The notes under the pieces: generated by a model | The model's database searches: none | What the model saw: the letters and a program-made list of their open reading frames with translations, nothing else | Told to the model about the DNA's origin: nothing | In this document: one piece after another, positions 7,303-14,913 of the stretch | Position numbering within the stretch: position 1 is the first letter of the stretch | How the letters are laid out: every line of letters begins with the position of its first letter | Assembly (NCBI GenBank): GCA_013297655.1 | Contig: JAAFHV010000041.1 | Coordinates: 1-47,386, forward strand | Direction of reading: 5' to 3' | DNA length: 47,386 nucleotides | Source: Myxococcales bacterium | GTDB lineage: Bacteria > Myxococcota_A > Polyangia > Polyangiales > Polyangiaceae | Program-made: the position numbers and the translations under genes

Positions 7303-9024
7303 TCAGATGGGATCGACGAGCTTTTGCACGTTCATGCCCGATTCGTAGCGGGCGATGGACGCATGGAGATCGAGGCCTTCCGGCAGCATGCCCTGGACCT
7401 GACCGACGACCTGCTCGACGAGGTTTTTTGCCTCGTGCGGACCGGGCCCCACCATCGCGACGGCGAAGCGGAGAGGGCCCGTCTTGCCCCCGGTGACGGC
7501 GATGAGCGAAAGAAGGAGCATGTCCGTCAGCTCGATCACGCGGGTGGCTGCGCGACGAAGCGCGAGCATTTCGAGGATGGTCGGACGCTCCGAGACCTGA
7601 CGCGTGGGGCCCCGGAGCTCGTAGCGCGCAACGGTGAGCGGCTGCTCGACCCAATCGGCGAAACCGGCCTCTTCTTCGATGGCGCGGAGCAGGTTCTCAG
7701 TGGCGTAGAGCCCGGTGAGGCCGTCGCGCTTGGCGAGGTAGGAGCGCGCGCGCTTGTGCGCCATGGAGTCTTTCGGGAAGCTCACGAGCTTGAACCGAAG
7801 CTCACCGAACTGGACCTCGCCCGAGTGCATGAGGTTCACAGTCTTTTTGCGCTCGTACGTGTGCTCCACGTAGGTGCCGTTCGTAGACCCCTGATCTTCG
7901 ATCTGCCACGAGCCCGCCTGCCAGCGGAGGTTCGCGTGGTGACCGCTGACCGTGGCTTCCGGGACGACGATGTCGACGTCAGTTCGGCGGCCAATCGTGA
8001 TCTGCGGCTTGTCGAGCGGGATGAGCTCGCCGACGAACTCGGGCGAATTGGTGGCGAAGGTGGCGAGCAGCGCCTGGGAGCCGGGCTGGAAGCTGGTCGC
8101 CGCGCTGCGACCCGGCGGCGGGCCGGGATCCAAACGCTCGCGCGGGACCTGCACCGGGTTCGTGGTGAGGGCGGCAGGGTTAAAAAACCTGAGGTGTCGC
8201 GCGGGGATACGCTGCGTTTGATCGTCCGACAGGCAGCGGAAGATCTGCTTGATCTCGTCGACCGAGAGGCCGGACGGGACGTCGAACATGATCTGGTGCC
8301 GCATCGGCTTCGCGCGGGGCTTGTAGCCGGGCTCGGGCACGCGGCAGGTCCACATTTCCCAGAGGGTGAGGCCGAGCGCGTAGAGGTCGTCTTCTTGGGA
8401 GGCGCCGCCGGAGCGAATGCGCTCGGGCGCCATGTAGTTCGGGGTGCCGCCGTCGGGAGGGGCACCGGGACGCCGCGCGCTCGCACGGGCGCGCTCTTTG
8501 GCGAAGCCGAAGTCGAGGACGATGGCCTTGCCGATGGAGCCGTCGGGGTTCGACGTGACCATGACGTTGCCCGGCTTCAAATCGCCGTGCACGAGGCCCT
8601 GCGCGTGAATCGCGGCGACGCCGGAGGAGATCTCGTGCGCGATGCGGCGAAACTCGTCTGCCGTGTAGCCGCCGAGGGCTTTTTTCAGCCGAATGTGCGT
8701 ATGGAGCGTCTTGCCGGTGATGTGCTCCATGACCAAGATCGGCCCGTACGGGGACGGCGCGAGGTCGTGGACGCGGCAGACGAACGGGTTCGAGACCGAC
8801 CGGGCGTGGAGGAGCTCCTGACGAAGGGCTTCGTCGTCCCCGGGCATGCGGGCTTCTTCGCGCACGATTTTGAGGGCGACCTTTTGATGGGTCGTCCGAT
8901 CGTAGGCAAGGAAGACCTCTCCCATGCCGCCTTTGCCAAGGCTTTGAGAGATCTCGTACCGCTCGTTGATCACCGTGCCATGCGAGATCGGCGGCGGCGG
9001 CGTAGTTCGCTGCGTTTCGGTCAT
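7303..9024 (-). CDS. Ser/Thr protein kinase-FHA-degenerate GGDEF fusion
   Basis: 573 residues, no membrane helix, so a soluble cytoplasmic protein. Residues ~22-280 are a Hanks-type kinase: Gly-rich loop LGKGGMGEVF (29-38), catalytic Lys52 in VALK, catalytic loop HGDLKPGN (146-153) and DFG at 171-173. HGD replaces the usual HRD, making it a non-RD kinase. Residues ~338-415 are an FHA domain (IGR 344-346, GHHANL, STNGTYVE). Residues ~430-573 begin with RDGLTGLYATENLL, the typical N-terminal block of GGDEF domains, and end with a matching helix, but no GG[DE]EF catalytic motif is present, so cyclase activity is unlikely. It could act as a nucleotide-sensing or dimerising module (inference). It is divergent from another kinase 186 bases away. 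Confidence 0.92.
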   Translation of the reverse strand: MTETQRTTPPPPISHGTVINERYEISQSLGKGGMGEVFLAYDRTTHQKVALKIVREEARMPGDDEALRQELLHARSVSNPFVCRVHDLAPSPYGPILVMEHITGKTLHTHIRLKKALGGYTADEFRRIAHEISSGVAAIHAQGLVHGDLKPGNVMVTSNPDGSIGKAIVLDFGFAKERARASARRPGAPPDGGTPNYMAPERIRSGGASQEDDLYALGLTLWEMWTCRVPEPGYKPRAKPMRHQIMFDVPSGLSVDEIKQIFRCLSDDQTQRIPARHLRFFNPAALTTNPVQVPRERLDPGPPPGRSAATSFQPGSQALLATFATNSPEFVGELIPLDKPQITIGRRTDVDIVVPEATVSGHHANLRWQAGSWQIEDQGSTNGTYVEHTYERKKTVNLMHSGEVQFGELRFKLVSFPKDSMAHKRARSYLAKRDGLTGLYATENLLRAIEEEAGFADWVEQPLTVARYELRGPTRQVSERPTILEMLALRRAATRVIELTDMLLLSLIAVTGGKTGPLRFAVAMVGPGPHEAKNLVEQVVGQVQGMLPEGLDLHASIARYESGMNVQKLVDPI

Positions 9025-9210
9025 GCCGGGGTTCGGGCCTTCGGGCGTTCTGAGGCTAGCGTCGTCGATTCTGCGATGCGACGCAACACCGCATTTTCGT
9101 AGGACGACGAAGCTTCACCCGGCGGGGGGCCCGCGCCGCCAAAAATCCACGCAGGACGCTGCGATAGGGCTGGTCGGTCGGCCGCAAACGCGCGAAGCTT
9201 TCGCTACCCG

Positions 9211-10782
9211 ATGAGTGGTCAGGACGTCAGAGCTCCCGTGGCTCCAGGAGACATCCTCGCCGGAAAATACCGGGTGGACCGGATTCTTGGCGCCGGAGGC
9301 ATGGGCATCGTCGTGGCCGCCACCCACGAAGCGCTCGACCAGAAGGTCGCGATCAAGTTCCTTTTGCCGACGATGGTCGACAACACCGACCTCGTCCGGC
9401 GGTTTCTCCGTGAAGGCCGCGCGGCAGGCAAGCTGAAGAGCGAGCACGTCGCGAAGGTCATCGACGTCGGTAGCCTCGAGTCCGGTAGCCCGTTCATGGT
9501 GCTCGAGTACCTCGAAGGCCGCGACCTGTCCGAGGTCCTCAAAGCAGAAGGCCCCCTCCCCGTCTCGGTCGCGGTGCGCTTCATTTTGCAGGCGGTCGAG
9601 GCCATCGCCGAGGCGCACTCGATGAAGATCATTCATCGCGACCTGAAGCCGCAGAACCTGTTCCTCACCCACCGCGTGAACGGCGACCCGCTCGTCAAGG
9701 TGCTCGACTTCGGTATCTCCAAGGCGATCGAAGAGGCGAGCGCGGAGATGGCGCTCACGCGGTCGCAGAGCTTGCTCGGCTCGCCGCTCTACATGTCACC
9801 CGAGCAGATGCGATCGTCGCGCAGCGTCGACGAGCGGTCGGACGTGTGGTCTCTCGGGGTGCTCCTCCACGAGCTCCTCACCGCGCGTCACCCGTTCGAG
9901 TCGGACACGATTCCAGGCTTGGTTTTCCAGGTCACCATGGAGCCGCCGACCCCGATCCGCCTCCATCGCGGCGACGTGGACGAGGGCATCGAGCGCATCA
10001 TCGCGCGTTGCCTCGCGAAGAACGCAGCCGAGCGCTACGCGAACGTGGCCGAGCTCGCGAAGGAGCTCGAGCCGTTCGGCGGCGACGCGGTGAGGGGCCT
10101 CGGCGCCTCGATCGCGGCAGTGTTGAAGCCACCGGCGGGTATTCGCTCTGCTTTCGCCAGCTTCTCGGACATCTCCGCCGTCACCGACAATCCGCTCGCT
10201 CCGACGCTCGACGCCAAGAGCGACCCCGATCTCGCGCGCCAGCTCGAACAGTCGGCGTCGGCTTCACGGGCGCGCCTCGCCGCGCAAAAACCCGAGGGCA
10301 GCGATCCGGCCGGCGCCGCGAGCGCCTGGGGCAATACGCAGAGCGGCATGAGCAGCGCTCCGCCACGGAAGCCGACCTGGATTTACGGGGCCGCAGCGCT
10401 CGCGCTCGTGGGTATCGGCGTCGGCGCGACCCTTCTCGTCACGTCACGCGGAAAGGCACCCGCGGGGTCTCCCGTCGCCGCGCTCTCCGCGACGTCGACC
10501 ACGTCCGCGTCTGCGCCCGCATCGCCCGCATCGCCCGCATCGCCCGCATCGCCCGCATCGCCCGCATCGGCGGCAAGCACGAACGCGGCGAGCAACGCGC
10601 CAGCGGCGTTCGCTTCGGCCCCGAGCGACGCGCACCCCTCACCTCACGCGAGCGCGCGTGCGACCGGAAAAGTGCCGGTCAAACCAGCCCCCAGCGCGCC
10701 CGCGGCCGCGCCTTCCCAAAAGGCTCCCCCCCCGAAGCCCACCCCCTCCGGCCCCCCGGGGTTCGTTCCGTACGGCGAATGA
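9211..10782 (+). CDS. transmembrane Ser/Thr protein kinase
   Basis: 523 residues. The kinase domain spans ~20-285, with LGAGGMGIV as nucleotide loop, Lys49 in VAIK, HRDLKPQN (142-149), DFG 166-168 and SPEQM of the APE motif; all key residues are intact. A linker of ~100 residues follows, then one transmembrane helix (391-410, YGAAALALVGIGVGATLLV). The extracytoplasmic tail is low in complexity: Ala/Ser/Pro, including six ASP-type repeats from a 9-bp tandem repeat, and ends in a Pro/Lys-rich stretch. No sensor domain is visible outside. The stop overlaps the next start (ATGA at 10779-10782), so the kinase leads a coupled operon. Confidence 0.93.
   Translation: MSGQDVRAPVAPGDILAGKYRVDRILGAGGMGIVVAATHEALDQKVAIKFLLPTMVDNTDLVRRFLREGRAAGKLKSEHVAKVIDVGSLESGSPFMVLEYLEGRDLSEVLKAEGPLPVSVAVRFILQAVEAIAEAHSMKIIHRDLKPQNLFLTHRVNGDPLVKVLDFGISKAIEEASAEMALTRSQSLLGSPLYMSPEQMRSSRSVDERSDVWSLGVLLHELLTARHPFESDTIPGLVFQVTMEPPTPIRLHRGDVDEGIERIIARCLAKNAAERYANVAELAKELEPFGGDAVRGLGASIAAVLKPPAGIRSAFASFSDISAVTDNPLAPTLDAKSDPDLARQLEQSASASRARLAAQKPEGSDPAGAASAWGNTQSGMSSAPPRKPTWIYGAAALALVGIGVGATLLVTSRGKAPAGSPVAALSATSTTSASAPASPASPASPASPASPASAASTNAASNAPAAFASAPSDAHPSPHASARATGKVPVKPAPSAPAAAPSQKAPPPKPTPSGPPGFVPYGE
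10516..10569 (+). repeat. 9-bp minisatellite, six units, in the kinase tail
   Basis: Six perfect consecutive copies of CCCGCATCG. They encode repeated Pro-Ala-Ser in the extracytoplasmic tail of the kinase. The unit is a multiple of three, so copy-number change would alter linker length without a frameshift. Confidence 0.95.
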
Positions 10783-11780
10783 CACGAACAATTGTATTCT
10801 GCATGGGTCTCGCGGTTCTCTCTTTCGTCCCGAGCGTCGCCCGCGCCGACGACGGCCCCACCGAGGACGCCCGCGCGCGCGGCAAGCAGCTCTTCGATTC
10901 GGCCCTCGCCGACGTGAAACGTGAGGACTACAAGTCGGCCTGCCCGAAGTTCCGCGCGAGCTATGACGTGGACCCGAAGGCGTCGACCTTGCTCAACCTC
11001 GGCACCTGCTACGCGCGAAACGGGCAGACCGCGAGCGCGTGGGGCGCGTTCTCGAGCGCCGTCGTCGCCTCGAAAAAAGCGGGCAAAGAAGACTGGGCGG
11101 CGCAGGCGGAGGAACAGGTGAAGGCGCTCGAGCCGCGGCTCGTCCGGCTCACCGTCGACGTGCCTCGCGAGGCGCGCGTGGACGGGCTCGTCGTCGCGCG
11201 CGACGCGAGCACCCTCAGCGACAGCGAGTACGGTCTCGCGATGGCCGTCGATCCCGGCGAGCACACCATCAAAGCCTCCGCGCGCGGTTATGTCCCATGG
11301 CAGACCAAGGTCACCGTGTGGGAGGGCACGCAGCTCGCGCCCGTCACGATCCCGAAGCTGGTGGAGGAGCCTAAGGCCGTCGTAGTGGTGCCCCGCGACG
11401 CGACCGCACCGGCCGGGCCCGCGCCGTACTGGACCACGAGCCGCGTCGCGGGCGCTTCGGTCGCGGGCCTCGGCGTGGTCGCGCTCGGCGTAGGCAGCGT
11501 CATCGGCATCCTCGCGAAGGGAAAGTACGACGACTCACGCGCGGCATGTCCGACGCCCACGTGCTCCGACGCGACCGCGGTCGAGAGCAACTCGTCTGCG
11601 TTCGGGATGGCCACCGGCTCGACGATCCTGTTCGTCGCGGGCGGCGTGCTCGCCGCGGGCGGGATCGGCCTCTTTTTGTGGGCGCCGGACGCCAAGCGCA
11701 AGACCGCGAGCGGCACGTTCCGCATGTATCCTACTGCCTCGCACACTTCCGCGACGCTCGAGCTGGGGGGCACGTTTTGA
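10779..11780 (+). CDS. secreted TPR/PEGA-like protein with two C-terminal membrane helices
   Basis: 333 residues from an ATG that overlaps the kinase stop. The track of features is a Sec signal (residues 1-23, ending SVARA), then a TPR-like helical region (GKQLFDSALADVKREDY, STLLNLGTCYARNGQTASAW). A PEGA-like beta domain follows (REARVDGLVVARD, DPGEHTIKASARGYVPWQ). Two hydrophobic helices near the C-terminus (VAGASVAGLGVVALGVGSVI and STILFVAGGVLAAGGIGLFL) flank a short Cys pair. This layout is common among myxobacterial proteins encoded next to Ser/Thr kinases, suggesting a periplasmic partner of the upstream kinase (inference). The next gene's start overlaps this stop. Confidence 0.85.
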   Translation: MTRTIVFCMGLAVLSFVPSVARADDGPTEDARARGKQLFDSALADVKREDYKSACPKFRASYDVDPKASTLLNLGTCYARNGQTASAWGAFSSAVVASKKAGKEDWAAQAEEQVKALEPRLVRLTVDVPREARVDGLVVARDASTLSDSEYGLAMAVDPGEHTIKASARGYVPWQTKVTVWEGTQLAPVTIPKLVEEPKAVVVVPRDATAPAGPAPYWTTSRVAGASVAGLGVVALGVGSVIGILAKGKYDDSRAACPTPTCSDATAVESNSSAFGMATGSTILFVAGGVLAAGGIGLFLWAPDAKRKTASGTFRMYPTASHTSATLELGGTF

Positions 11781-12997
11781 GCACCAAGAAGCACGGTTTG
11801 CTCGCCCTCGGCCTCGCGCTCCTCGCCACGAGCGCCTGCGCGAGCATCTTCGGTTTCGAGGAGATCACGTTCGTCGCCGACGCCGGCGTAGTGGTCCCCG
11901 ACGCGCCGACCGCGACCACCAGCGCCGACACCGAGCCGCCCCCGTCGACGTGCAACTCGAAGGTCGCGCCGCCTCGCCCCGACGTGCCCGATGGCAACGA
12001 AAAGGCGGAGCTCACGATCGTGCTCGATCGCTTCGACGTCGGCCTTCGCCAGGACGGAGGCGCGCCGACCCCCGTCGGATTCGACCTCGATCGTACCTGC
12101 ACCACGTCGCTCGAAACGGTGAGCTGCGCGCCCGGAAGCCAGCTCACGAGCGGCGTGTTCACGGACTCGGTCCTCGACAAGGACGGCGGCGTCGACAACG
12201 GCTCGTTCGCGCTCCTCCAGCTCCTCTCCATCGTCTACGATGCGTTCTCCGCCGCCGCGATCGAGCGCGCGCTCATCGATGGCAAATTCGGCTTCCTCGT
12301 CGACATCGACGGCTACAGCGGGGCCGCGAACGACTCCCGCGTCGGGGTCGCGTTCCGGCCCACCATCGGCCTCGACAACGGCGGAGGCAAGCCCAAGCTC
12401 GACGGCACCGATCGCTGGGACGTCGACAAGGAGTTCGCGAACAAGAGCGAGTTCTTCGGGAGCACGTTCGTCGACGTGAACGGCTACGTGCGCGACGGCG
12501 TCCTCTACGCCACGTTCCCGAGCCTGGTGCTACCGGTCCAACGAAACCAGAACGGCAACGTGCTCCGCATCGTCCTCCAAGACGTCGTGTTCTCCGCCAA
12601 GGTCGTGAAGGTCGCGGTCGACCGAACCGACCTGCAGGAAGGTGTGCTCGCCGGAAAGTGGCCCGTTGCGGATGCGATCGGGCAAGTGCGGCGCTTCGCG
12701 TTCGACGGCGACGAGGAGAGTCCTCTCTGCGCCCAGCCCGAGTTCGACCCGCAGTTTCGTCAGCGCGTGTGCGCCGCGCGCGACATTCGCCTGGGGATCG
12801 CGTCGAAAGCGACCGATCCGTGCGACGCGCTCTCCGTCGGCTTCGGGTTCAGCGGCCGCCAATCGATCGCCGCCGTCGACCGCGACTGGCGCCCGTACCG
12901 CCCGGACCTCTGCCCTCCCGTCACCTGCGACACGCCGCTCGATGGGGGCTTTCTCCGCGACGCGGAGGGCTTCCTCGACGCAACGACCCCGCCGTGA
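11777..12997 (+). CDS. lipoprotein, third gene of the kinase operon
   Basis: 406 residues from a TTG at 11777-11779 whose last bases overlap the previous stop (TTGA); a G-rich SD (GGGGGG) lies 6-12 bases before. The start gives a lipoprotein signal (LLALGLALLATSAC) with a good lipobox, followed by a Thr/Pro-rich linker. The rest is an all-beta-looking secreted domain of ~340 residues with several Cys (STCNSK, RTCTTS, VSCAPG, SPLCAQP, RVCAARD, DPCDALS). No family is recognised. The unusual TTG start and the overlap indicate that its translation depends on the upstream gene, so kinase, TPR/PEGA-like protein and this lipoprotein are probably made in a fixed ratio. Confidence 0.8.
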   Translation: MSTKKHGLLALGLALLATSACASIFGFEEITFVADAGVVVPDAPTATTSADTEPPPSTCNSKVAPPRPDVPDGNEKAELTIVLDRFDVGLRQDGGAPTPVGFDLDRTCTTSLETVSCAPGSQLTSGVFTDSVLDKDGGVDNGSFALLQLLSIVYDAFSAAAIERALIDGKFGFLVDIDGYSGAANDSRVGVAFRPTIGLDNGGGKPKLDGTDRWDVDKEFANKSEFFGSTFVDVNGYVRDGVLYATFPSLVLPVQRNQNGNVLRIVLQDVVFSAKVVKVAVDRTDLQEGVLAGKWPVADAIGQVRRFAFDGDEESPLCAQPEFDPQFRQRVCAARDIRLGIASKATDPCDALSVGFGFSGRQSIAAVDRDWRPYRPDLCPPVTCDTPLDGGFLRDAEGFLDATTPP

Positions 12998-13044
12998 CGC
13001 ACAGAAACGTGCCTCCCCCGCTGGGCCTGCTAAGCTGACGCAAG

Positions 13045-13404
13045 ATGTCTCCCCGCGCGCTCTTGCGAGCCCTCGCTCAGATCGCGCACAAGATGGGGAT
13101 CGAGGTCCGCGAGGAGCCGTTTTCGCCACTCCAGCGCTCTCGCGGCGGTGAGTGCCGCGTGATGGGGCGAACGGTGCTCCTCCTCGACGCGGAGCTCGGG
13201 CACTTCGATCGCGCGTGCATGGTCGCCGAGGCATTGAAGCGTCGCGACCTCCGCGGCCTCTCGCTCCCGCCGCACCTCCGCGAGCTCATCGAGCGCGGGC
13301 CGCGCGCACCCAAGCTCATCCCGATGGACCGGCTACGGCCGATCGCAAAAGCGCGCCCTCGGCTCCGCGCCGAGAAGCTCGAGCCCACCGTCGCGCTCCC
13401 GTAG
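13045..13404 (+). CDS. conserved-type hypothetical protein
   Basis: 119 residues, soluble, basic C-terminus. The core (GIEVREEPF, then GGECRVMGRTVLLLDAELG, then ACMVAEALKRRDLRG) resembles a small protein I know from many myxobacterial genomes in which a Gly-Cys-Arg stretch is followed by a hydrophobic strand and a helical end. No enzymatic motif can be seen. The start is the first ATG after the lipoprotein gene, 47 bases away. The start lies close to the kinase operon, but the gap and lack of overlap leave co-transcription open. Confidence 0.65.
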   Translation: MSPRALLRALAQIAHKMGIEVREEPFSPLQRSRGGECRVMGRTVLLLDAELGHFDRACMVAEALKRRDLRGLSLPPHLRELIERGPRAPKLIPMDRLRPIAKARPRLRAEKLEPTVALP

Positions 13405-13457
13405 CGTCTGCGATCGCGCGGTTCGTGCGGCGGTTCGTGCACGAGCGCCCGCGGCAT

Positions 13458-13487
13458 GTTTTCCGTACGGATGTTTCGTATGAAAAC
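13458..13487. promoter_or_regulatory. imperfect palindrome upstream of the acyl-CoA dehydrogenase gene
   Basis: GTTTTC at 13458-13463 faces GAAAAC at 13482-13487, and inside them TACG faces CGTA with a one-base offset. The site is AT-rich against a GC-rich background and sits 34 bases before the dehydrogenase start, where a repressor operator would be expected. A TetR- or FadR-like regulator is a guess; no regulator gene is next to it. Confidence 0.35.
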
Positions 13488-13520
13488 GATCTGGTAGCGT
13501 CTCCGAGCTGGAGGAGCACG

Positions 13521-14660
13521 ATGGACCGTTTGATCTTCAGCGAGGCTCAGATCGAGTTTCGTAACCAGTTCCGTAAGTGGGTCGAGAAGGAGGTCGCTCC
13601 GTTCCACCCGCAGTGGGAGGAGGACAAGCAGGTCCCGAAGGCGATCTGGCGGCGCGCGGGGGAGCTCGGCTTCCTCTGTCCGCAGACGTCGGAGGCGTAC
13701 GGCGGGCTCGGCCTCGACTACATGTACAACGCCATCGTCGTGGAGGAGCTCTGCCGCGTTGGCGCGAGCGGCTTCGCGATGAGCCTGCACAGCGACATCG
13801 TCGCGCCGTACATCGAGTCGTTCGGGAGCGAGGCGCTCAAACAGAAGTACCTCCCGAAATCGGTCACCGGCGAGTGCATCTTGGCGATCGCGATGACGGA
13901 GCCGAACACGGGCTCGGATCTGGCGGCCATCCGCACGACCGCGATCGCCGACGGCGACGACTACGTGCTCAACGGAAACAAAACGTTCATCACGAACGGG
14001 CAAATCTGCGACGCGGTGCTCGTGGCGGCGAAGACGAACCCGGACGAGAGCCACTCTGGGATCAGCCTCTTCATGGTGGACGCCGGCACGAAGGGCTTCA
14101 CCAAGGGCCGCGTGCTGAAGAAGATGGGCATGCACGCGCAGGACACCTCCGAGATGCACTTCGAGGACTGCCGCATCCCGAAGAGCCAGCTCCTCGGCGA
14201 CGAAGGCTCGGGCTTCTATTACCTGATGGAAAAGCTCCAACAGGAGCGCCTCGTCGTGGTGCTCGGCGCGGTCGCCGGGGCTGAGGCGGCGGTGAACCTG
14301 ACGGTCGAGTACTGCAAGGATCGCAAGGCCTTCGGGAAGCCGATCTCGAAGTTCCAGAACACGCAGTTCAAGCTCGTGGAGATGGCGACCCAGGTGGAGG
14401 TCGCGCGCCACTTCGTCGACCGCCTCCTCGTTTCGCACGTGAAGGGCGAGAACGTCATCAAGGAGACGTGCATGGCGAAGTTCTGGACGACGGACATGCT
14501 CTCGAGCGTGGTCGCCGAGTGCGTGCAGCTCCACGGTGGCTACGGCTACATGATGGAATATCCGATCGCGAAGGCGTACCTCGACGCGCCGGTGCAGCGG
14601 ATTTACGCGGGCACGAACGAGATCATGAAGGTCATCGTCGCGAAGCAGATGGGCCTCTGA
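13521..14660 (+). CDS. acyl-CoA dehydrogenase, LCAD/IVD type
   Basis: 379 residues, the usual length for the FAD-dependent family that forms trans-2-enoyl-CoA. The start at 13521 follows a GGAGG SD. The flavin/substrate region has AMTEPNTGSDLAAIRT and FITNG. The C-terminal signature is IYAGTNEIM: the position that carries the catalytic Glu in short- and medium-chain enzymes is Ala363. Instead Glu242 in QQERL fits the catalytic base used by long-chain and isovaleryl-CoA dehydrogenases. The enzyme is therefore probably active with the alternative base rather than dead. It would feed electrons to ETF in fatty-acid or branched-chain amino-acid degradation. It stands alone, with a palindrome just upstream. 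Confidence 0.95.
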   Translation: MDRLIFSEAQIEFRNQFRKWVEKEVAPFHPQWEEDKQVPKAIWRRAGELGFLCPQTSEAYGGLGLDYMYNAIVVEELCRVGASGFAMSLHSDIVAPYIESFGSEALKQKYLPKSVTGECILAIAMTEPNTGSDLAAIRTTAIADGDDYVLNGNKTFITNGQICDAVLVAAKTNPDESHSGISLFMVDAGTKGFTKGRVLKKMGMHAQDTSEMHFEDCRIPKSQLLGDEGSGFYYLMEKLQQERLVVVLGAVAGAEAAVNLTVEYCKDRKAFGKPISKFQNTQFKLVEMATQVEVARHFVDRLLVSHVKGENVIKETCMAKFWTTDMLSSVVAECVQLHGGYGYMMEYPIAKAYLDAPVQRIYAGTNEIMKVIVAKQMGL

Positions 14661-14868
14661 TCGGACACCCGCGCCCTCTGCGCTCCCCCCTATGCGTGTA
14701 TGATGCATCCCTACGGCGCCGCCGCTCGAAGGGGACCCCGCCCGATCGAGCACGGACCCGGGCCTCCCGACGTCGTCCGCGCCGGCCCCCTCGCTGGGTT
14801 GAAGGGGTCGCGAATCGAGGAAGCGGAGGCTAGATTTCCAGGCGCGCACGCGGCGCGCAAACGGCGAA

Positions 14869-14895
14869 GACCTCGGCGTCTTGCGGGCCGAGGTC
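14869..14895. terminator. hairpin in the convergent gap, possible terminator
   Basis: GACCTCGGC (14869-14877) pairs with GCCGAGGTC (14887-14895) over nine base pairs. It lies 19 bases beyond the end of the minus-strand amidase-like gene and 209 bases beyond the dehydrogenase. Neither side has a strong T-run, so it is a weak call. Confidence 0.35.
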
Positions 14896-14913
14896 CTCGT
14901 CGTAACGAGAGGG

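Noticed and set aside
7231-9102. Plus-strand open frame of 623 codons over the kinase-FHA gene
   Set aside because: Antisense shadow of a gene with complete kinase and FHA motifs; composition is Arg/Asp/Val-rich noise.
10383-10642. Several minus-strand frames with long runs of repeated dipeptides around 10.4-10.6 kb
   Set aside because: They are reverse readings of the 9-bp minisatellite in the kinase gene.
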